Assembly (NCBI GenBank): GCA_030684815.1
Contig: JAUXXQ010000050.1
Span: 1 to 61,406 of the forward strand
Source: Methylobacter sp.
Lineage (GTDB): Bacteria; Pseudomonadota; Gammaproteobacteria; Methylococcales; Methylomonadaceae
DNA: 61,406 nt
Direction: 5' to 3'
The position numbers and the translations under genes were made by a program. A model generated the notes under the pieces. It was not told the origin of the DNA. It ran no database searches and worked only from the letters and a program-made list of their open reading frames with translations. Of this stretch, positions 20,522-28,781 are shown piece after piece (positions within the stretch are counted from its first letter, which is position 1; each line of letters starts with the position of its first letter).

Positions 20522-23500
20522 ATGGAAAATGATATTCAGGCTACCCTTTCCCAACTGCGGGAAACATTTATTGCCGGTCTGCCGGAACGTGTATGGCAGC
20601 TTAAAACGCTGTTGACAGAGATTGGGCGCGGCCAATGCAAGGCATTGGAAACTTTGCACCTTGCCGCACACAGTTTGGTCGGTGCGGCGGGCGTCCATCG
20701 TTTGTTGCTGGTTTCCGAGGCGGCGCGCAACCTGGAGCAGGTCGTCGTGGCAATGCCTATCGATGGCCTTTTGAGCGCGTCTCAAATACAGGCCATCGGC
20801 AATGCGTTGGCGAGGCTGGAAGCGCAGGCAGCCAATCCACGTTACGTTTTTGTGCCGCAGGTTAGCTCGGAGAAGAACGCTATTCCACGCGTCATCGTTG
20901 TCGATGATGATCAGGAACAGGCCGCTTGGCTACGCTCCCTGCTCGAACGGGCAGGTTATCAGGTCGATATGTTTAACCGGCTTGCAGATTTCGTCGAAGC
21001 TAGCCAAACAACTAAAGCGCCTGCGGCAGTGATTATGGACATGATGTTTCCCGAAGGCGATGATGCCGGCGCCCGGGTTATTGCCGAGCTGAAAGATAAG
21101 AGCCTGACCAGTTTTCCGGTGATTTTTATGTCTTCGCGCCGGGATATGCAGGCAAAGCTTGCTGCCTATCGGGCGGGGGCGACCTGTTATCTGACCAAAC
21201 CGGTGGCGGTTGATGCCTTGTTGCGGGTGGTTTCCGATGCGGTAGCCTTAATGCCGGAAGACCCTTTTCGGGTGTTGCTGGTCGATGATGACAGCGACCA
21301 GCTGGCCGCGCACAGCCTGGTGTTGCAGCAGGCGGGAATGACGGTGCTGGCCGTGGGCAATCCGCTAGAGGTTCCCGATAGGCTGAAAAGCTTTGCTGCC
21401 GAAGTACTGGTGCTGGATATGTACATGCCGGAATGTTCGGGCATGGAGCTGGCGGCCATTTTGCGCGATGATGAGCTCTATGCGCAGACGCCGATTATCT
21501 ATTTGTCGGCAGAAACCTGTCTGTCCAAGCAATTGCTGGCGCTTAATTGTGCCGGCGACCATTTCCTGACCAAGCCGATTGAGCCGCGCCATTTGGCCGC
21601 AACAGTGGCTTTGCATGCGCGGCGTTTTCGTCAGGCACGGGAACAAGCAGAGGCGCTACGCGCTACCTTGTACGAGCGGGAACGCCGCCAGCAGGCGATG
21701 GATGCCCATGCTATCGTCAGTGAGGCCGATGCCCGGGGCATCATCACTTATGTCAATGACCGCTTTTGCGAGATCAGCGGTTACAGCCCCAACGAACTGT
21801 TAGGGCAGAATCACCGTATTGTTAAATCAGCCGAACATTCGCCGGCATTTTATGCGGAAATGTGGAGCACCATTGCGGGCGGCAATATCTGGCGGGGCGA
21901 GGTGTGCAACCGCAGCAAGGACGGGCACTTGTATTGGGTGGAAACCAGCATTGTGCCTTTTCTGGATAGTAGCGGGCAGCCTTATCATTTTATCTCGATC
22001 CGCACCGACATCACTCATATCAAACAAGCCGAATTGCGTCTGCGGCTATTGGAGCGGGCGGTCGAGGCCAGTTCCAGCAGCATCAGTATGGCCGATGCCG
22101 AAAAGCCCGATTTTCCGCTGATTTACGTCAACCCTGCGTTTGAGCTCATTACCGGCTATCGCCGCGATGAAGTGATTGGCCGCAATTGCCGGTTATTACA
22201 AGGTAAGGAAACCGACCAACCGGGATTGGCTGCAATCCGTTCCGCCTTGCGCGAGGGACGGGGCGGCCGGTCTTTGCTGCTTAACTACCGCAAGGATGGC
22301 AGCGCCTTTTGGAATGAGTTGCGCATTGCGCCGGTGCATGACGGGCAAGGGCGCATTACCCATTTCATCGGCATTTCCGATGATGTCACCGAGTACCGCG
22401 AGGCCAGTGATGCCTTGGCGAAGAGCGAGGAGCGGCTGCGCCGCAGCCAGCAGTATGCCAACATCGGCACTTGGGATTGGGACATAAAAACGGGCAAGCT
22501 GATTTGTTCCGAACGCGTCGGCGCGTTGTTCGGCTACCGTAATATGGGTGCAGAGCAGTCGTACCAGCAGTTTTTTCTGGGGGTGCATCCAGAGGACAGG
22601 CAACGGGTCAGCAATGCCATTAATGCCTGTTTGCAGGACCATGTCGACTTCAATATCGAATTCCGCTGTGTCTGGCCGAACGGTATGGTGCGCTGGTTGC
22701 AGGAGCGCGGTGATGTGGTGCGCGACGCTGACGGTAAGCCGCTGAATATGCTGGGTGTGGTGCAGGACATCACTGAGCGCAAGCTAATCGAATACCGAAT
22801 TTTGGAAAAGCAGGAGCGGTTGGTTATTTTTAACCATATCATCGACAATGTTGCCGATGCTGTGATCACGATCGATGCGGTCGGCACTATCGGCTCGTTT
22901 AATCCCGCTGCAGAAAGGTTATTCGGTTACAGCGCCGCTGAAATTATTAACCATAATATCAATTTGTTAATGCCGGAGCCGTACCGTAGCCTGCATGACC
23001 AGTATCTTGAACACTACAGACAGGGGCAATCGACTTCAGACATTATCGGCAAGCAGGTTGAATTGGCTGGGCAGCGTAAGGACGGCAGCGTTTTTCCGTT
23101 GGAACTGGCGGTTACCGTAATGGAAATCGACCAAGTCAAACACTTTATCGGCATTTTGCGCGACATTAGCGAGCGTAAACAGGCCGAACGGGCGCTGATT
23201 AAATCCCGCGATGAAGCCGAGCGCGCCAATAATGCCAAGTCCGAATTTTTGTCCAGCATGTCGCATGAATTGCGCACACCAATGAATGCCATTTTGGGTT
23301 TTGGCCAGTTGCTGGAAATAGATGGCAACATAACCGAGGAGCAGGCCGATTATGTTGACGAGATAATGAAGGCCGGACGCCATTTGCTGGAATTGATCAA
23401 CGAAGTGCTGGATTTGTCCAAAATTGAGTCAGGCAATATCAACCTGTCAATCGAGCCCTTACCTTGCCTTGAGTTGATTAACGAATGTTTGGCGCTGGTC

Positions 23501-24343
23501 AGGCCGATGGCTCAAGCGCAAGACATTTCCATTACTGAAGAGGTTGTCGGCGATTATGTGGTGCGCGCCGACCGCACCCGGTTAAAACAGGTGTTGATTA
23601 ATCTGTTGTCGAATGCCATTAAATATAACCGTCCGCAGGGCAGTGTATTAGTCCAGGTTGGGGCGCAGCAAGGACAGGTGCATCTGTCGGTGTCCGACAC
23701 CGGCTACGGCATCCCGGCGGCGCGGCAACAGGAACTGTTCCAACCGTTTTCGCGGCTCGGCGCCGAAGACAGTAATATTGAAGGTACCGGTATCGGTTTG
23801 ACCATCAGCCGCCGGTTGATGGAAATGATGGGCGGGCTCATCAATGTTCAAAGCGAAGAAGGCAAAGGCAGCACTTTTTGGATTGAACTGCCGGAAGTTG
23901 TTGTGGGGCAAGTTGATGCCAGTGATAACGCAGCGCCGACGTTGACTGTTGAAGCGGCTGAAAATAAATATCGCTATACCGTGCTGTATATTGATGACAA
24001 TCCGGCCAATCTCAGGCTAGTTGACCAGATTCTGGGGCGCAACCCGCTGTTGCAGCTGATTACTGCGCCGACTGCGGAACTGGGTTTGGAATTGGCGTCG
24101 GCACACCGTCCTGAGTTGATTTTGCTGGATATTAACCTGCCGGAAATGGATGGTTATCAGCTGCTAACGGTGTTGCGCTCGTTGTCCACGGTAAAAAATA
24201 CGCCGGTGATTGCGGTCAGTGCCAATGCCATGCCCAGCGATATTGAACGGGGCAGGGCGGCAGGTTTTGATGATTACATCACTAAGCCCATTGATATGGC
24301 GCGTTTGCTTGAAGCGATAGACCGGTTATTGGTTAAAGGTTAA
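20522..24343 (+). CDS. Giant hybrid histidine kinase: Hpt-REC-REC-PAS-LOV-PAS-PAS-HK-REC
   Basis: The 1273-residue soluble protein contains Hpt (AAHSLVGAAG, His50), receiver 1 (Asp173), receiver 2 (Asp299 in LDMYMPECSG) and PAS 1 (about 395-500). PAS 2 (505-630) is LOV-like, with GRNCRLLQG (Cys556) and NYRKDGSAFWNEL, as in blue-light receptors. PAS 3 (640-755) and PAS 4 (765-885) follow; PAS 4 has the FixL-type His (LHDQY) but lacks the distal Arg. Then come HisKA (SHELRTP, His915), HATPase (NLLSNAIKYN, GTGIGLTIS) and receiver 3 (Asp1203). The LOV flavin-contacting Gln in the last strand appears to be Ser (FIGISDD). The Hpt-REC-REC front matches the GGDEF protein, suggesting module exchange. 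The light-sensing role is predicted. Confidence 0.92.
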   Translation: MENDIQATLSQLRETFIAGLPERVWQLKTLLTEIGRGQCKALETLHLAAHSLVGAAGVHRLLLVSEAARNLEQVVVAMPIDGLLSASQIQAIGNALARLEAQAANPRYVFVPQVSSEKNAIPRVIVVDDDQEQAAWLRSLLERAGYQVDMFNRLADFVEASQTTKAPAAVIMDMMFPEGDDAGARVIAELKDKSLTSFPVIFMSSRRDMQAKLAAYRAGATCYLTKPVAVDALLRVVSDAVALMPEDPFRVLLVDDDSDQLAAHSLVLQQAGMTVLAVGNPLEVPDRLKSFAAEVLVLDMYMPECSGMELAAILRDDELYAQTPIIYLSAETCLSKQLLALNCAGDHFLTKPIEPRHLAATVALHARRFRQAREQAEALRATLYERERRQQAMDAHAIVSEADARGIITYVNDRFCEISGYSPNELLGQNHRIVKSAEHSPAFYAEMWSTIAGGNIWRGEVCNRSKDGHLYWVETSIVPFLDSSGQPYHFISIRTDITHIKQAELRLRLLERAVEASSSSISMADAEKPDFPLIYVNPAFELITGYRRDEVIGRNCRLLQGKETDQPGLAAIRSALREGRGGRSLLLNYRKDGSAFWNELRIAPVHDGQGRITHFIGISDDVTEYREASDALAKSEERLRRSQQYANIGTWDWDIKTGKLICSERVGALFGYRNMGAEQSYQQFFLGVHPEDRQRVSNAINACLQDHVDFNIEFRCVWPNGMVRWLQERGDVVRDADGKPLNMLGVVQDITERKLIEYRILEKQERLVIFNHIIDNVADAVITIDAVGTIGSFNPAAERLFGYSAAEIINHNINLLMPEPYRSLHDQYLEHYRQGQSTSDIIGKQVELAGQRKDGSVFPLELAVTVMEIDQVKHFIGILRDISERKQAERALIKSRDEAERANNAKSEFLSSMSHELRTPMNAILGFGQLLEIDGNITEEQADYVDEIMKAGRHLLELINEVLDLSKIESGNINLSIEPLPCLELINECLALVRPMAQAQDISITEEVVGDYVVRADRTRLKQVLINLLSNAIKYNRPQGSVLVQVGAQQGQVHLSVSDTGYGIPAARQQELFQPFSRLGAEDSNIEGTGIGLTISRRLMEMMGGLINVQSEEGKGSTFWIELPEVVVGQVDASDNAAPTLTVEAAENKYRYTVLYIDDNPANLRLVDQILGRNPLLQLITAPTAELGLELASAHRPELILLDINLPEMDGYQLLTVLRSLSTVKNTPVIAVSANAMPSDIERGRAAGFDDYITKPIDMARLLEAIDRLLVKG

Positions 24344-24412
24344 TTGATTTATATTGGGTTACAGCGTTTTCAATTTAAATGAGTTACTAACCTATGTCGT
24401 CCTTATTATCGA

Positions 24413-24458
24413 CGGATTGCAGGCTTTGCCTGCCAGAGCAGGCAAAGCCTGCAATCCG
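24413..24458. repeat. Perfect intergenic palindrome
   Basis: The arms CGGATTGCAGGCTTTGCCTG / CAGGCAAAGCCTGCAATCCG enclose a short CAGAG-centred loop, about 46 bp in all. It lies between the LOV kinase gene and the binding-protein gene. It may act as a terminator but lacks a T run immediately after, and looks like one more mobile palindrome. Confidence 0.75.
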
Positions 24459-24564
24459 GCCATGTTATTATTTTTAACAACCACTGGGCAGTTACGTTTA
24501 AAGTTCAGTTTTTCCGTGCCTTTCGTGGACACTCATCAACAGACAATTTAACAAGGCGTAATGG

Positions 24565-25788
24565 GTGAAAAATCATTTTAAATTGATCACTGCACTGGCG
24601 TTAATGGGCGTTGTGCTGATAACCGTGTTCATCGTCTGCCGGTATTACGCCATTCCGGTGCAACCCATTAAAATCGGTGTCGTGCATTCGCTGACCGGTA
24701 CCATGGCGGTCAGTGAAAAACCGCTGGTCGATGCAATCCATTTGGCGGTTGAAGAAATCAATAACCAGGGCGGTTTGCTCGGCCAACCTGTGGAAATCGT
24801 CGTGGTTGATGGCCAGTCAAATTCGGCAGTGTTTGCCCGGGAAGCTGAACGGCTGATTGAGCAAGAACGGGTTAGCGTCCTGTTCGGCTGCTGGACATCA
24901 GATTGCCGCAAGAAGGTGAAACCCGTAGTCGAAAAACACCGGCATCTGTTGTTTTACCCGGTGCAGTATGAGGGCATGGAGCAATCGCCCCATATCTTAT
25001 ACACCGGCTCTGCCCCTAACCAACAGGTGGTGCCGGGCGTCCGCTGGGCGATGCAGACCTTCGGGCGGCGGGTTTATCTGCTCGGCTCGGATTATGTGTT
25101 TCCACGCACCGCCAACCTTATCATAGCCGATTTTCTGTATGCGTCCGGGGGCGAAATTGTCGGCGAGCATTATCTGCCTTTGGGCAGTAATGATGTGCAA
25201 GCCATTATTCAAGATATTGCGCAAAAAAAGCCCGACGTGGTGCTCAATACCCTTAATGGCGACAGTAATGCCGCGTTTTTTTCCGCATTGATCAAGGCCG
25301 GATTGAATAATCAGCCGCTAGTGTCTTTCAGTGTTGAAGAAAGTGGCATGTTAGCTTGGCAAGGCGGCCAACTGACCAGGCATTACGGCGTCTGGAGTTA
25401 TTTTCAGTCATTGCCGGGCGAAGAGAACCAGCGTTTTGTGGCGGCCTATCAGGCCCGTTTTGGTGCCGACCGGGTGGTCAGTGATCCAGTCGAAGCGGCC
25501 TATGTGGGGGTGAAATTGTGGGCGCAGGCGGTTCAGGATGCCAATTCCATTGAACCGGGCCCGGTCAATTCAACGCTGTTGCGGCAGAGCATCAAAAGCC
25601 CTTCCGGCATAGCGTCTGTTGATGCCGACACCCGGCATTTATGGAAGATGATGCGGGTGGGCAAGGTGCGCCCTGATGGGCAGTTTAAGCAGGTGTTTGC
25701 CTCCAGTGCAGCACTGCGGCCACAGCCCTGGCCGACTTACCGCAATCGCGGGGCATGGCAAACGCTGCTGGAAAGGGGGCGGCCATGA
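24565..25788 (+). CDS. Periplasmic urea/amide-type substrate-binding protein, likely sensor partner
   Basis: The GTG at 24565 is the likely start; the ATG at 24561 reads into a stop after six codons. The 407-residue product has an N-terminal membrane anchor or signal (LITALALMGVVLITVFIVC), then a type I periplasmic-binding fold. Its blocks are IKIGVVHSLTGTMAVSE, FGCWTSDCRKKV and HLLFYPVQYEGMEQSPHILYTG, typical of the UrtA/FmdD/AmiC group that binds urea, short amides or branched amino acids. No transporter genes are nearby. Instead, its stop overlaps the ATG of the next hybrid kinase, so it probably presents a ligand to that kinase. The ligand is not determinable from sequence. Confidence 0.88.
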   Translation: MKNHFKLITALALMGVVLITVFIVCRYYAIPVQPIKIGVVHSLTGTMAVSEKPLVDAIHLAVEEINNQGGLLGQPVEIVVVDGQSNSAVFAREAERLIEQERVSVLFGCWTSDCRKKVKPVVEKHRHLLFYPVQYEGMEQSPHILYTGSAPNQQVVPGVRWAMQTFGRRVYLLGSDYVFPRTANLIIADFLYASGGEIVGEHYLPLGSNDVQAIIQDIAQKKPDVVLNTLNGDSNAAFFSALIKAGLNNQPLVSFSVEESGMLAWQGGQLTRHYGVWSYFQSLPGEENQRFVAAYQARFGADRVVSDPVEAAYVGVKLWAQAVQDANSIEPGPVNSTLLRQSIKSPSGIASVDADTRHLWKMMRVGKVRPDGQFKQVFASSAALRPQPWPTYRNRGAWQTLLERGRP

Positions 25789-28547
25789 ATTTAAGCAAAA
25801 TCATACCGCGCCTGATGCTGGGCTTTTTGTTGCTGTCGCCGTTGCCGTTGGCCGGGCTGGCCTGCCTTTATTTACAGGCGTTTGAAAATACGCTGCAGCA
25901 GTTGGAGCTGGAAAAACTGTCCTCTTTGGCCGATAAAAGGGCGGATCAGATCAACACTTATGTTAACGAACGCTTGATGGATGCCCGCTTGCTGGCAAAA
26001 TCATTTGCTGCGGTTAATGTCTTGCAGGCACACGGCAATAAGCAAGCTGACCCAGCCCAAGAACAAGATCATCGCGATTATTTTCATACCTTGCTTGAGA
26101 TTGTCGGTTACTACGATTTATTGTTGATCGACGCGGACGGTAATGTGGTGTTTTCCATTCTGCATGAAGCGGACTTAGGCACTAACCTGAATACCGGCCC
26201 TTACCGCGATACTGTCTTGGCCAACGCATACCGGGAATCTATTGCCCTGCTTGATACGCAAATCACCCAGGCGCAAGCTTATGCGCCATCCGCCGGAAAG
26301 CCCGCCATTTTTGTGGTCGCGCCGGTGTTTAAGGACGGCAAAGTCATCGGCTCGTTGGCGTTGCAGATGGATTTGGACAAGCTTGCCGCAGTGACCGGCG
26401 ACACCACCGGTTTGGGCCGCACCGGCGAAACCGTGTTGGCACAAATTGACGGCAATCAAGTGCTTTATGTCGGCGCTTTGCGGCATATCCCGGATGCGGC
26501 TTTCCGTTATCGTGTGCCACTAGGTGATAAAGTGGCCAAACCGATGCAGTCGGCTCTCTTTGGCGGGCACGGCAAAGGTATTACCCATGATTATGTCGGG
26601 CAAAAGATCATCTGTGCCTGGCGCTATTTGCCTGCCTTACGTTGGGGCATGGTGGTCAAAATAGATAACGCGGAAGCGTTCGCACCGCTTTATCAACTGC
26701 AAAAAATTACCTGGGTGACACTGACTGTGTTGCTGCTGCTTGCCGGTATCGCGGCATTGTTGATGGGGCGTGCCCTAGTATTGCCTATCCGGCAGTTGAT
26801 AGCGGCCACCCGGCAGATTGCCGCAGGCGAGTTGGAACGCCGTGCGCCGTTGGCCGGATGCAGTGAGTTCCAGCAATTGGCGCTTGCTTTCAATACCATG
26901 ACTGAGCAGCTGCAGTTTCAATATCAGAATCTTGAACGCCAGGTTGAACAGCGTACCGCCGAGATCAGTCTGGCAATGAAACAGCTCAATGAGGCTCAGT
27001 ATATAGCCCAGGTTGGCAGTTGGGAGCTGGATTTGATTAACGGCGTGCTGATCTGGACGGATGAAGTTTTCCATTTATTTGAACTCGACAAGGCGAAGTT
27101 TGCTGCTTCTTACGAGGCTTTTCTTAATGCCATACACCCTGAAGACCGTGACGCGGTCAACGCTGCTTACCGGCATTCTTTACAGACGCAGGAATCCTAC
27201 GAGATTACCCATCGTCTGTTAATGCCGGATGGCCGCATCAAGTATGTGACCGAACGCGGCGTATCTTGTTTTAATGCCGCAGGTGAGCCCATTCGCTCGG
27301 TAGGCACGGTGCAGGATGTGACCCTACTGAAGCAAACCGAAATGGCGCTGAAACAGCTGAACGATGAGCTTGAAGAGCGGGTGCAACAGCGCACCGAACT
27401 GTTGTATCAGGCAAAAGAAGAGGCGGATCGAGCGAATGGTGCCAAATCCGAATTTTTATCGCGGATGAGCCACGAACTGCGTACCCCGATGAACGCCATC
27501 ATGGGCTTTGCGCAATTATTGGAGACCGATGACGAAACTCCGCTGACACTGGATCAGGCCGATAACGTCGCCGAAATCCGCCATGCCGGGCGGCATTTGC
27601 TGGAGTTGATTAACGAGATACTGGATTTGGCGCGTATCGAAACCGGCCGCCTCGCGTTGTCGATGGAACCGGTTGAAGTGCCGTTGCTGATCACCGAGTG
27701 CATGGGCTTGCTGCAGCCTTTAACGCTTGAGCGCAGCATTGAATTGATGCTTGACAAGGACGGCGTCAGCACCGTGCAGGCCGACAGGTTACGCTTGCGC
27801 CAAATCCTGCTTAATTTGTTGTCCAATGCCATCAAATATAATTGCGACAAAGGCCGGGTGCTGATTAGTTGCCGTGTAATCGGGTCAGGCCGGGTCAGGA
27901 TTGCGCTATGCGACAGCGGGCGCGGGATTGCCGCCGACGCCTTGCCCCGGCTGTTTAAGCCTTTTGAACGGATAGAGTCGGCTTATGATGGTATTGAAGG
28001 AACCGGTATCGGCCTTGCGTTGTCCAAGCGCTTGATTGAAGCAATGGGCGGCAGTATCGGCGTCGAAAGCGTGGTCGGCACAGGAAGCACGTTCTGGATT
28101 GAATTGGCAGAGGCCAATATAGAGGATTATCCCCCGGCACATGCCGATAGTGATACGGTCACGCAGAGCACTTATGCAACCGCGAGGACGTTGCTTTATA
28201 TCGAAGACAATCCGGCCAACCTGCGCTTGGTGCAAAAAATAATTTCCACCCATACCGAGCTGTCGCTGCTTGATGCCCGTACCGGTGAAGAAGGGCTGAA
28301 ACTGGCAATGGCACATCATCCCGACCTTATTATGCTCGACATCAACCTGCCGGGCATGAACGGCTTTGATGTCTTGCGTCATTTACATGAGGATCCTATC
28401 ACCTGTGATATTCCGGTAATTGCCATTTCGGCTAATGCGATGGAGCGGGATATAAAAAAAGGCTTGGCCGCCGGATTTACCGATTATTTGACCAAACCGC
28501 TGGATATTCAGAAGTTCTTGGCCTTGTTGGATACCTTGTTGAAATGA
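25785..28547 (+). CDS. Membrane hybrid histidine kinase (Cache-HAMP-PAS-HK-REC)
   Basis: Starting at the ATG that overlaps the previous stop (ATGA), the product is 920 residues. Domains: membrane helix (about 8-30), periplasmic Cache-type sensor (35-300), second helix (308-330), HAMP, a coiled segment, PAS (about 395-520), HisKA with SHELRTP (His563), HATPase (NLLSNAIKYN, GTGIGLALS) and a C-terminal receiver (YIEDNPAN, MLDINLPGMNG). The kinase core and receiver closely resemble those of the kinase at 20522. Translational coupling to the binding protein suggests that the periplasmic domain reads the liganded binding protein, as in TorT/TorS-like systems. That comparison is inference. Confidence 0.93.
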   Translation: MNLSKIIPRLMLGFLLLSPLPLAGLACLYLQAFENTLQQLELEKLSSLADKRADQINTYVNERLMDARLLAKSFAAVNVLQAHGNKQADPAQEQDHRDYFHTLLEIVGYYDLLLIDADGNVVFSILHEADLGTNLNTGPYRDTVLANAYRESIALLDTQITQAQAYAPSAGKPAIFVVAPVFKDGKVIGSLALQMDLDKLAAVTGDTTGLGRTGETVLAQIDGNQVLYVGALRHIPDAAFRYRVPLGDKVAKPMQSALFGGHGKGITHDYVGQKIICAWRYLPALRWGMVVKIDNAEAFAPLYQLQKITWVTLTVLLLLAGIAALLMGRALVLPIRQLIAATRQIAAGELERRAPLAGCSEFQQLALAFNTMTEQLQFQYQNLERQVEQRTAEISLAMKQLNEAQYIAQVGSWELDLINGVLIWTDEVFHLFELDKAKFAASYEAFLNAIHPEDRDAVNAAYRHSLQTQESYEITHRLLMPDGRIKYVTERGVSCFNAAGEPIRSVGTVQDVTLLKQTEMALKQLNDELEERVQQRTELLYQAKEEADRANGAKSEFLSRMSHELRTPMNAIMGFAQLLETDDETPLTLDQADNVAEIRHAGRHLLELINEILDLARIETGRLALSMEPVEVPLLITECMGLLQPLTLERSIELMLDKDGVSTVQADRLRLRQILLNLLSNAIKYNCDKGRVLISCRVIGSGRVRIALCDSGRGIAADALPRLFKPFERIESAYDGIEGTGIGLALSKRLIEAMGGSIGVESVVGTGSTFWIELAEANIEDYPPAHADSDTVTQSTYATARTLLYIEDNPANLRLVQKIISTHTELSLLDARTGEEGLKLAMAHHPDLIMLDINLPGMNGFDVLRHLHEDPITCDIPVIAISANAMERDIKKGLAAGFTDYLTKPLDIQKFLALLDTLLK

Positions 28548-28588
28548 AGCCTAAAGTCGTGGGAGCGACGCCTACGTCGCGATTAGCG

Positions 28589-28684
28589 GCTATCAACATA
28601 AGCCGGGGACAGGGCTGGGAACGCCAAGCCCCAGCTTGGCGAGTCCACATTGCCGAGCTGGGGCTCGGCGTTCCCGATTAGCCA
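28589..28684. repeat. Nested palindrome, family B copy 2
   Basis: It contains TATCAACATAAGCCGGGGAC, then GGGAACGCCAAGCCCCAGC and the imperfect reverse complement GCTGGGGCTCGGCGTTCCC. These are the same inner arms as in the copy at 17233-17358. The outer arm is only partly preserved. It lies in the gap between two convergent genes. A 64-codon reverse frame across it is not a gene. Confidence 0.75.
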
Positions 28685-28720
28685 AACTAAGTAGATGCTC
28701 ATAAGTTTCTTAACATAATT

Positions 28721-28760
28721 GACATGTGTGGGAGCGGCTTTAGCCGCTCCCACACATGTC
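28721..28760. terminator. Forty-base palindrome between convergent genes, probable bidirectional terminator
   Basis: The arms are 19 bases each (GACATGTGTGGGAGCGGCT and its exact reverse complement) with a 2-base centre. It sits between the plus-strand kinase (ends 28547) and the minus-strand gene (ends 28782), where a bidirectional terminator is expected. The GTGGGAGCG motif also starts another small element at 28558, so it may be a repeat-derived palindrome reused as a terminator. Confidence 0.65.
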
Positions 28761-28781
28761 AGAAAACTTTTGCACAACTAC

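Noticed and set aside
28583-28777. 64-codon reverse frame after the membrane kinase gene
   Set aside because: It spans palindromic repeats and the terminator between convergent genes.
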